Positions 23,701-35,700 of a stretch of DNA of 64,000 nucleotides are shown here, piece by piece (position 1 is the stretch's first letter; every line of letters begins with the position of its first letter). The notes below the pieces were generated by a model. The model was not told the origin of the DNA, ran no database searches, and was given only the letters and a program-made list of their open reading frames with translations. Where the stretch lies: the NCBI RefSeq assembly GCF_024868665.1, contig NC_079898.1, forward strand, positions 10,252,981 to 10,316,980, written 5' to 3'. Origin of the DNA: Triplophysa rosa. Lineage: Eukaryota > Chordata > Actinopteri > Cypriniformes > Nemacheilidae. A program made the translations under genes and the position numbers.

Positions 23701-26700
23701 CGGCGGAGCTGTAGAGGTGACCATTTGTTTCTTTGCATACACAAGCAGTCAAAAGTTTGTGCCATAGTTAGTTTCACGTCACGTGTACGATATGCTTCTT
23801 TGTTTCCTCACTCCTCCATCCTATGACCCGGAAACCGATCAAGCTCAGCCATCTTGTAGAACATTGCGCCGCGAGGAGTCCTATTGCGAATCCTTTGTGT
23901 TCCTTTGCAGAAGTGTTTTATCGACTAAACCTGATGCACATATACATTCGCCTCAAATCATACTTAAACACAAATAAATGCGATAATTAAGCGTTTATGT
24001 TATTGTAATTGTAGACATATTTCAGACAGGACATTTGATATTTATGTATACAACACATATTTCACATTTCTGAGCACTTCTAAGCGTGTTTTTAATTTTA
24101 TGTATGATATATAGGCCTGTGGGGGATATGAACTCTGCCTAAAGTGTGCATTTTATTTATATTTATAATGTGTAACCTGTACAGTCATCATTAATTGAAG
24201 TGATGCTAAAGAGAGCGAGAATATGCCATTTCAGTGGCTTCGACTCCTCTGTACAAGAGTCTTTTCTTACGTGGTGGAGCTAAGATGCGAGGAGAGGAAG
24301 CGAAGAAAGGAAAGGATGCACCCTAATTCTGTTAAAAAGATGCCAGAATGCACCTCATAAATATAGCTCAAATAATGACCAGACATGTCAAACAGTGACT
24401 ATTTTAAAGAACCTAAAATATAAGACTTGATATTTTAATTTGATTTTGAACATTTTATGTCAGTAAATAATATCTATATTTTCATCTGCTATTTGAATGA
24501 CTACAGTATATTATTAGATCTACTATTTGACACATTTTAGAATGATAGATGCATCAGTTGATGTGTCCAAACTTATGTCCAATGCATTTTTTTGAAATAG
24601 TTTCATAAAACCTGCCAAAAGCCGTTTAAATGAGCAGAAAACATGCCGACAATGGGCACACCTAATTTTGAAGAACTGAAGTGTATATTTTGTCTCTCTG
24701 TAAATATGTGTCACGGTTTGCGCAGGGAACAGACAAAACGAGCAGGTAATCAGAAGGATATCTTTAATCCACGACGAACTCATGGAAAACACAACACCAA
24801 AACATTCAATACTGGACAATGAAACAACCAAAGAAGAGAACTTATATAACACAGAAAATGAGACATAAACAGGTGACGTGGATAAACTAATAATGTTCAA
24901 ATGATGGGGATCAGGTGAGATGGTGAAAAGGATTATGGGAAGTGTAGTCCAGTGGTAAGTGAGGGCAGACGGTGGATTGTGACAGTACGTCCCCTCCCGA
25001 AAAGGCGCGACCTCGCGCCGTAACAGATCCAACAGAGGAGGGCGGGTGGGGGTTCAGGAGGAGGACGGAGCTTGGTGGAAGACAGGTGAGGACAGGCAGA
25101 CAACCAGAAGAACCAAGGGGGTGTAGATGGGAGAAGGAGCCAGCGTGGAGACAGAAGGGGACCGGAGCAGGAGGAACCAGCGGGAATCCAGACCACTACC
25201 GTGATGGTGATCGCCGAAGGAGCCGATGGAGGACGGCGCCGTGGAGGAGGAGAGGCTGACGACGTCAAGGAGCCGACTGACAGAGGCGACCCAGGTGGAG
25301 GTGGAGTCTGAGGCGGAGACAGAGACCCGATGAGCCAGGGTGACACCAAGGATCCAGCGGGACCAGGCGGAACCGAAGTCGCACTCGACTGAGGTGGAGG
25401 CGAAGACCTGGGAGTCCGCGGTGAGACCGGAGCGACTGACGACCAAGGAGTAGTCGACGGGAGGAAGAAGGCCAACAGAGCTGACGGGAAGGAGCAACGA
25501 GGCGTAGCAGGAGGAGCAGAGTCCTTAGGTGAAGGCGGCTCGCCGACCGACCCAGACGGATCCGGAGGGAGGAGGGAGCCAGGCCGAGCCAGTGGACGAC
25601 CGGAAGATGATGCAGACGAGGGAGGATGAGGCTGAGGGGACGTCACGGGGACGATGGGCCGAGATGGAGTCTGGGGTTCAGAGGCTGAGGACGGAGACTG
25701 AGGATCCTTCTGCCATGCAGCTGATGCTGACTGGTAGACCCATGGCGATCCCTCACCACTGATGGATGGCTGAGGGTGAGACGAGGGGCTGCCAGGATGT
25801 AGCAGCTGCCGTGGTGCTGTTGGCTTGGGACGAGGAGGTTGGAGAGGGAGGGTGGGAGTTCCCGTCTTGTTGGGGTTTCTAGGGACATGTGTGCGGCCCA
25901 GACACACCATAACGCGACTTCCAGAAGCAAGCGCCAGGGGTAGAGGAGCTACCTCCGTAGAGGTAGCAGGACAAACAGGCAGTTCAGAGCCCCCAGGCAG
26001 TAAGCAAGGTTCGTCCCAATCTACCCACGAGTCCAGTAGATTCTCCTCTTTAGCGGGCTCTGGCGGCTTTTGAAGGCTGGGCGGGACCGGCTCACGGATC
26101 TCTGGCAGTCCCAACGGGTCCAGCTCGGAACGGGCTTGGAAGCCGAGCAGGAACGGCTCGGAACAGGCTTCGAAGTCGGGCTGGATCGGCTTGGAACTGG
26201 CTGGAGAGGCGTGGCGGCGTCCTCGCCGTTTTCTACGGTGATGAGGTTTTGCGGAGGAGTGCGGAGAGGATATCGAGCGAGTCGGAGCTGATCCCCCTCT
26301 CTCCACTGGTTCTGGATGACGACCGCTCAAGTCCTCCTCGGCGTCCCCAACGCGGAAGTTTGAGCCCATTACTTGGAGGACCTGGTTAATGAAGTCCTCC
26401 AGCGAGGAATCTTCCGCGAAGGGGAGCACGAGAAGGGCGAGCAGATCATCATCCAGACCAGTCAGAAATATATTATTCAAAAAAGGATCGCTCCAACTCA
26501 CCCGAGAGCTCAACTCCACAAATTCCTCCGCGTACCTTTCAAGAGGTCGTCCAGACTGTCGCATCTCCCGTATTGCCATGTCTGCCTTGAGGACATCGGC
26601 TAGTCCTGGTGGAAGCGTTGGCATTTTGAATTTTTGGTCCAGTATTCTGTCACGGTTTGCGCAGGGAACAGACAAAACGAGCAGGTAATCAGAAGGATAT

Positions 26701-29700
26701 CTTTAATCCACGACGAACTCAGGGAAAACACAACACCAAAACATTCAATACTGGACCATGAAACAACCAAAGAAGAGAACTTATATAACACAGAAAATGA
26801 GACATAAACAGGTGACGTGGATAAACTAATAATGTTCAAATGATGGGGATCAGGTGAGATGGTGAAAAGGATTATGGGAAGTGTAGTCCAGTGGTAAGTG
26901 AGGGCAGATGGTGGATTGTGACAACATGACACCTCAACTATTTTGTTTTGAATAATTCACCACATGGTGGCCCTGTAACAGGTTCAGAGAAAAGGAGACA
27001 CCAAGAAGACTGCACCTTTTCCATAGCAAACATAAAAAACACTCCTATGGATTGACAGTCAAATGTCCACACAATGAAAAGCACGTTTAACCCATTCAAG
27101 AGAGTGGAATAAACAAACATTTTTTTTAGCTAATATGATCAAATACAATTGTACATAAAAGAAAAGAATGTAACTAGGGTAATTGTCAGTTTGCATTGGC
27201 TAAACAGACAGACTGTCACGCTGACCGTAATGTTTGTTTATGTAACTTGCAGACACCTGGGATAAGTCTCGCTGAAACCGTGAGTAATCAAGCGTCATCT
27301 CTATGGTGACACAGAGGCTGTCACAGAGATGGCCTATTTAAAGGCCCATTTGAGATGCACAGCATCAGAAATTTAATTAAAAGGAAGCAGTGGACAAAAA
27401 GACTGAACACAGATGGGTCTGGACTTTCATCATGTTCGTGCCACTCAAAAACAATTCATTAGAACAATTAATTATAAAAACCTCCCGCAGGAGATGTGGA
27501 CAAACTTGTTTCAGTCCTCTCAAAGGACAGAGTGCTTCTCATCTGCACTGATCAACTATTGAATTTACACATAAAACACAGTCCCCGCTTACCCGCGTAA
27601 AATCAATGTTGCGTGACTTCTTTGACTTTTTTATGTGGCTTTAGCTGGAATACAGCTTACAGAAAACTGCAACAATGGCAATAAAATAAAACTGTATTCC
27701 ATAATTAGTTTATTAGGTGATTACATTTATTACTAATAAACTTGTCTAACAAAAATAATAAAATATAAAAGGCTTGTTGTTGGTTGGCAATAACTATGCA
27801 CATTAAAACCAGAATAAACACTACATGATAAAACTAACTATAAGTATTTGATTTTAAAATCATCATAAAAACATAATATATTTAAGCAGTATATCTACAG
27901 ATAGATGTTGTCTGCAAGCATATACTGTAAAAAAAATAGGTGACATCATTTGCAATTGTTTATGTTGACTGTGGGTCATTGCTGCAATTCCTGTTTCCAC
28001 GGTAACAGGACATCTCTAAATGGTAAATCTCTTCTTCAATAAGAAATCAGCAATTACTGATGATGTCTAGTTCTACAGAAGAATATTGTATTGCTTAACA
28101 ACATTAAGGTCATGGCTGGTCTTTATTTAACAAAAACCTGTTGGCCAAGACGGATGTGCGAATGTGCGTGTGTGTGTGTGTGTGTGTGGACCAATTTGGA
28201 AGACGTAAACAACTCTGGTCCAACACTGGTCCAGAAGAACTTCATGTTTCAGTTCTTTAACACTACACAAATGTTTGAACAAACAACCAATAGAACACTT
28301 TTAGGACACTTATAACTGAATCAAAATGTTAAACGACTATCTTGTGATGTAATTGGGTCAATGACGTATAATGACCTATTATGTGGAGCGACCAATAATA
28401 TCAATAATAATTTTTGTGGCTAAAATATGAATTTCTGATACAGTTTGATTAAGTGAGTGGTATTTTTAAAACAATTATAACAGTTGTATGTGATTTACAG
28501 GAAAAAATGGTTAATTTTCTCATTTCTCATGCAAGAAGACAAGATTATAGAACAAAAATGGAAATACTTTGTTTCGAAACACTTTAAATACTAAATATTT
28601 GATTAAAAAAATTTGATAAGCATGTCAAGGAAATGAATTAATTTTAAGATAAATCACAGTCGAACCACATGACATTTTTTTGCCAATTCATAAATGAAAA
28701 ACATTAAAACACTTAATTAAACATTTTAATCTGCATTTATGTGTGCACCACATTTCTAATGTTTGAATAACTGCAATAGATTATTTGTATTTTAAAATTG
28801 GCATGTCGAAAATCGTTATGTCATTGACCTAATTATATATGTGAAATGCAAAAAATAAATAAATAAATGCTTCTGGGCCAGTGTTTACCAGTCGTGTATA
28901 TTACATTTTTGTTTTGACTGCCTTCAAAACAAAACACTGATTTTATACGATTAATCAAAACATACTGTATGGACAGTTGAAGCGTCAAAGTTCAAACCAA
29001 ATCTGCATCTTCAACTACAGATATTTATCCAGCACTGTAAGTGTATTCACCTTGCGGAGGGGCTTGAGTTTGGTCTCCATAATGAAGTCATATTTACAGA
29101 GTTCACAGCAGCGTGTGTCTGAGCTCTTGATCCACTGCTGCAGGCAGGACTGATGGACAAACCGCAGACTTCCAGTACAGTGGCAGGGTGTTATCAGCGG
29201 GCTCTCATCATCCCCCTCACAGTGACAAATCCTACAGTTTATGTACAGACAGAGAGAGAGAGAGAGACACTGTGTTATCCTCCTATCACCATTCCAAAGC
29301 AACACAACACAACCCAACACTGTGCATCAAGGTTAGAAGTACCTGCCAAATGAGAGTGAAAACGGGCTTTGGTGAGTAAATAAAAATGAGTTATTTTATC
29401 ACAAACTGCTACATTATATATGATTTAACGTGCATTTGACGGAACAAGCTGTGAGTATATTTGGGCATATAAAGTTTTTCCCTCCATGAATGAAGTCAAA
29501 ACAAACAAAAATTACAATGTGTGTGTTCATGTTTTGTGGCAGGTGGTGCTTCAAAATGACATTGTGATGAATGGTACAATTCTGCTGTGACACAATGAAC
29601 AGTGTTTTTTGTCAATCGTGTGAGGAAAAACAGCTAAATAATAGAAAAAAAAGCAAAAATGATGGCTGGTAGAAATAGTTTGGTCTGTAATGTTTCTGAA

Positions 29701-32700
29701 TTCGCTCATCATTGGCAGGTGTGGCAAAAGGTCATTTTATCCCTGGCTGGACTACTGACGTAGCCCCATTTTGTGCCCTAAACATGTCACATATCTGTGA
29801 ACCAATCCAGTATTCGGATAAGCACTGCACTACACATGCATGCATCCAACTCTTTTCTGAAAGATTTATGCTAAGTCATTTCTTACAAAATCACAATCAG
29901 AATCAGAAGAGCTTTATTACCAAGTGTGCTTGCACACACAAGGAATTTTCTTTGGTGTTGGAAGCTTCTAGTACAGACATTCAACACAATGACAATACAA
30001 ATATAATAAGATTTAAAGTCTAAAAGATTCTAAAATATGCATATATAAAATAAAAGACTATTGTACAGAAAATGGGGGATAATAACATATAAGAGACATT
30101 GTACAGGGTAGTATATAGCAGAATATACATATTAACAGAACGTATGTACACTTGTGCAAATGGATAATGTAGTAAGTAGAGGTAGTGTTACATACATGTA
30201 AACAGAATCTAGAGAAGCATCTAAGCACCAAACTTTAAATCACACCAGCGGGTGGAAAGCAATAGCTGTTTGTTACAGTCAGGGGAAGAGAGTGGAGGGT
30301 GTCCAGAGGGAGATAAGACATAAAAAGACAGAGACAGAAAGAGTGAACAGTAGTGGGAGGGAACAGCAGAATAAATAAATCTAGAAATGAAAAAGTAGGC
30401 AACTCGTGGGTTCAGCAGAAAATCGATAACATTTTTCAAAATTAAATGTACTTTTGACAAACATCTTTAAACTGATGTGCGCTCACATCAGATAAAGATT
30501 CCAGTCGCCCCAGCGACCTAGAAAAAGAATGCTTTGCTCTATATATATGGTGGGCTGCGAATACATCGAGGCTGCTGTTTTGAGATCACAAGACTATATG
30601 GGCAATTACCCAGGTTTTCACAGGTTTAAATACCCATGTTAGGTCTCTCTTAAAAGTATTTTTTGTTTTTAAAGCATAATTTTCCATAAGTCAGATAAGT
30701 GAATTGTCACATCCATAACAGAACTGTCACATCCATAACTATCCATATTCCTCAGAAATATTATGAAGATGTCGGTGGCATTGTGGTGCTGAGGCAAGCA
30801 GCAGTTCAAAGTGAATCACAGATGAGTTCACACTGATGCTCACATGACTGCTAGGCTGCTTCAACATACACTGAAACTGCTGTTTGTGAAATACACTGCA
30901 GTTCATTCTTTCAGTGTGATCCGTGTAATTTATGCACCATTAGCGGCACCACGTGAAGTTGGAAAAGTCTTATTGTTTCCAAATTAATCAGTATTCTCAA
31001 CCCAAACTCAAGCCATTGGTTAAGACAAAGTTGCAATGTCAGGCCACTCAGATAATCACCGTCCCACACAACTGCATTACTCAGAAAATAAGCTTCTGTT
31101 GAGTGAATTGTCACATTCATGATTCATTACAGTACATATTCTTCATAAATGGGCACTTTAAATATGAACAAAATAGCTATTTTTATGTTCAATAAAGAGC
31201 TATCTCTTCTCCATTAGTTGAGTAATATTGCTTCTGTTTTGTGCATTTTAATTAACAGAAATCCTACCAAGTATGTTGTCTATCAAAAACGTGCATCCTT
31301 TTTGTCACGTCCACAACACATTTTATTATCCTCTTTTAATATAGAAAACTTATGCTTAGACTGATATATTTCTGATGTCTCTGTCATCAGGGGTTTAGTT
31401 GAATATAAAATATAAACAGATGATTCAATATATTGGTAATAAATATTCTGTGAGAATTTATATTTCAAGTTTTGACTGAAAATGTCACATCCATAATGCT
31501 GGAATTGCCCTCTTACAAACTGTTAGTCTACATTATCTATTATTAATAGTTTTTAAACATTTATCGCAAATATCCATTATGTTGAAGTTGTTGATTTACA
31601 TTAAAAGACAATTACCGAAACAGTCTGTTGAACTTATCTACCCTGTATCTGTAACAAAGAGTAATCCAGTCAGGAAGGGGATCCACGTGCAGTAGCAGAT
31701 TTATTAAACATAAGACAAAGTAACAAAATAACAAAAGAATAAAGAAACAAGGAACTAAATTACTCAAACAACAGGGACACCAAAGCAACATCAAATAACA
31801 ACTGACACTAGACAACTGAAACGCAAAGGCTTAAATACAGAGAACTTAACAAGATGACAAGGCACACTTGGTGAAGACTAATTAACAACAAACACTACAA
31901 CAGACTATAAAACACATGACACAGACAGGAAGTAACTAAAAATCCAACATGACAGGGGAAACATAGACTGGGTTTGTGACAGAATCCCCCCTTTAAGAGC
32001 GGCTTCCAGAAGCTCACAAAAAGTCCAGGAGGGTGGTGGAGCGGAGGAGGAATTAAATGTAGGGGGCGGGATGGAGGGGTAGGCCCATGAAGGGGAACAG
32101 GGCTACGGCCGTGGAGCAGAGGCGGGCCTGGGCTGTGGAGCAGAGGCGGACCTGGGCCGTGGAGTAGTGGCGCAGGCTGGTCTGCCATCTTGGACAAGGC
32201 AGAGAGCTCAGGGGCGGCCATCTTGGACGAGACAGGGAGCTCAGTGGATTCCAAAACAGCCTCTGGTGCGGACGAACAGCGCACAGCCCAGACACACAGC
32301 AGGGCAGCAGCCACCACTGTCAGAGCGGACTCCAAGGGCAGAATCTCAGGAACGGACACCTTCGGGACCACCAGACTTGGGACCACTGCCGAGGCGGCCA
32401 TGATGGCTGGAGGTTCTGGACTGGCGGCCATCTTGCGAGCGAGCTCTGGACTGGCGGCTATCTTGTGAACGGGTTCTGGGCTGGCTACCAACTAGCTGCC
32501 AGGGGATAGACGAAAGGGAAGATTGCTTCCATGTCAGAGTCGAGGAGACTTTTCAAACTGAATGACCAGGATAATGACTATTTTCAGACACGTCGATCCA
32601 GTCGAGGCTCTACAAGATTAGCACATGCCACAGACAAAGAGAAAAACGCAGCCTGTCACATCTCCATCAGTCGACAAGAGGCTTTACAGACGATCTGAAC

Positions 32701-35700
32701 TACATGATAACTTCTCCAAGACACTTTAATGGACTCCTTTTGTTTGATCACTTGATTTTGTCTGACTGCAATAGCACAAATTATATATGCCTTTTATTCT
32801 CTCTAATGTTCGTTTGAATCTGCATTAAGCCCAACTGCTTTGGATTCATTCCTGTTGACTACATTCAACACATTCTAAATAAGTCTTGAACAGAATAGCT
32901 CTTGTTATCACATCTGGCTGTCAAACCTATTTTGGTTCTAACTGCTTTGGTTCTCTTTTTTAAGAACGCACACATGATTGGCACATGTGCTGTTTGTCCC
33001 AAGTAAACATGTGTCTTTGGCATGGGTCATAGGTCAAGACACTTGAGTTTGCTTTGTGGCTGATCTCCAAGCCTAGCTATTGCAACGTTGTTTTAAACCA
33101 ATAAGCTTTGCTAACTGATCCCTAAATGTCAGCTATTTTAAGAGAACATGTGTTTTCAAAGCACTGCATGAGAGTGGTAATACATGTGGGAAGAAAGCTC
33201 AGCCCACATTTAACAAGGATGAAAACAATCGATACTACACAAGACGTCTGGTGAAGCTCAGGCAATGTGTTAAGCAATGAATTCTACACAGAGAAAAGCA
33301 AAGCTTGTTGTTTTAAGGTATAGTTCTCCCCCCCAAAAAATTCTGTCATGTTGTTCAAATCATGTCGTTTAAATCTGTACATGACTCCCTTTTTCTGTGG
33401 AAATATTTTGAGAAATGTGTCGGTGGTTTTATGTCCATACAATTGAAGTCAATGGGGTCCAATGTTGTTTGGTCAACAACGTTTTTCAAAACATCTTCTT
33501 TTGTGTTCTGCAGAAGAAAGAAAGTCATACAGATTTGGAATGACATGAGGGTGAGTAAATTATTTTAGGTTTAAACAATTTCCAAACAAAGATACTCTTT
33601 ATGTCTATATACTCCCTATGCCTACAAACCATAATAACTGCATGGGGACTTGAAAAATACATCATGAAAGATGTCAGAATGAATTTCACGTGTGTCGAAC
33701 AAATGTTGTCATAATCAAATGTTCATAAAAACTAGTTTTTATTCCTTAGCTTGCTGCTGGTGAGCCGCACCTCTAAGTCAATTACATGCCTCATAAATTA
33801 GAATAATTGTTTCCTGAGGCATCTATGTAGCCCTGCAGATAAATATAGATAAAATCACGGTTATTTCTCCCGGTCTCAATTCTCAGAGCCAGAGAGCCAC
33901 AGGCAAACGGTAATCAGATCTGTCTCTGTTCTGCCTCACTAACACGGCTGATCTACACCAATCTAAGAGCTAACGTAAATAAATACATGTTCATTATCGA
34001 CTGGACATCGACTACTACAATTCTCAAAGGATATCTGCTTGGACTATCCATGACAGTGGCGCAACACAATTTATTGCTGTTTTAATGAATTAGTTTGTTT
34101 TTAGTATTTGTGTCGGAAATGTAATGTTTTTGTTCCTGATTTTGAAAGCCTGCTTAAATGATTGAAATCGATCTCGGCGGTCTAAATTAAAACCAAATTC
34201 GCTGTTCTTAGCCTTCACAAAAATTAGGCAGGAGACTGTGAGAGTTATATTCAGCAGGCAACCCAAAACAAATTAAAAATTAAATATAGTTAACCTGTCA
34301 ATTCACAATTAAGGGGATACTGAGGTGATCTATTAATATTTAAGTATTACATACATACAGAAATGAGATTCAATGCTGTATTATAAATAAATATACACAC
34401 ATTGCCTTTGCACAGGGCCCGAGATTCTGTGCGACGCCCCTGATTAGGAATGTGCAATTAATTGTAATTGATTTTCAATTTTCCAAATCCAAATTGCTTC
34501 CAACAATTACGAAAACAAAAATAATCGAGGTAAAACAATTATTGTTCCTTATACCACGGGGCTGTAGAATGCTTCATTCTGATTGGCTGACAAACGTTCT
34601 ACGTGTGTGCATTATTTTTCAGTCAAACGCACACCTATATTTACATTTATTCATTTGGCAGACGCTTTTATCCAAAGCAACTTAAAAGTAGGAAAGCATA
34701 TAAACATTTTGTCAACACGCTAAACAGTAGTTCCAGATCTTTCGACCGAACTGCAGTTCGATATCACTGCGCCAAGTTTAAATAACAGAAAGGCTATAGT
34801 GTAGCCTACAGGTCATCACCGCACACAGCACCCTGCTCTTGATCGGACGTTTATAATGTGAAACTTTACTGTAAATGGAAACACGTGCAGTTTCGTTTCA
34901 ATAATCAAAGCGTTTCAAAAACACTATAGAAATACATAAACTGAAATTGAATAAATAAAATAATTAAATAGAAAAACAAAATGAATTAATAAACACTGTT
35001 AACCTACTGGTTCGTTTTCCTCTTCATGCTGCTTATAATTTTTAACAAATAGCCTTTATTTTGATAGACCTACTCTTTCAAAATTTTCCTGATTTTCTTT
35101 ACTGCTGATGATAGAAACAATACGATGAATAAATAATATTATTATCACAAGCTTTTCTGTCACATTACTGCAAACACGCAGGTGTGCGGGGTCTCTAGCT
35201 CTAACTCACACACACAACCACCCACCACGCAGCAGTGGCTCAAGTCTCCGTGTCCGTTCGCTCTAACAGACGCTTGAAATGAGATGCACAAGAAAGTAGT
35301 CCTACCAGCAAGAGCATTTTAAAGACGATAACACGACAAACTTTGAAATTAAACATTTGAACAATGTCCTGTGGTGTGGTAACCGTGGTATAAGCGGAAT
35401 AATTGACTCTGGTCCGTTCAATTGTTCGAAAGTTAATGCACACACCGCTTCGCGGACCGTCGTCAATTATTCCTTACATATGGCACGGATGTCTATATTC
35501 TTTTTTTTTCGTTTTACATTATTTATTTGAATGTAAGCAATCATATTTTATTTCAAATATTTATTTACATTTATTTTTTGATTTGGATTGTTACTTTGAA
35601 TCCAGTGTTAAGCGGACAAGTTATTATTAAAGGGCTCATCGGATAAGCACTTTCAACAAGTTGGTATGATTTATTAGGGTCTTCATGAAATGTCTGAAAC

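Larger units (their letters stand above)
24709..26923 (-). mobile_element. Non-autonomous gag-only LTR retrotransposon, full length
   Basis: Two 276-bp direct repeats (24709-24984, 26648-26923), each starting TGTCAC and ending GTGACA on the + strand, differ at only three positions. A polypurine tract (GGGAGGGGA on the - strand, 24990-24998) abuts the left LTR, so the element reads on the - strand, the same direction as marchf8. Flanking pentamers ATATG and ACATG are a likely target duplication with one change. The internal region is only 1.66 kb and lacks protease, reverse transcriptase and integrase, so it must be mobilised by a partner. Confidence 0.88.

Noticed and set aside
25054..25930. 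Other long frames on both strands inside the LTR element
   Set aside because: GC-rich, stop-poor DNA; only the frame with the capsid-like head has a credible start.
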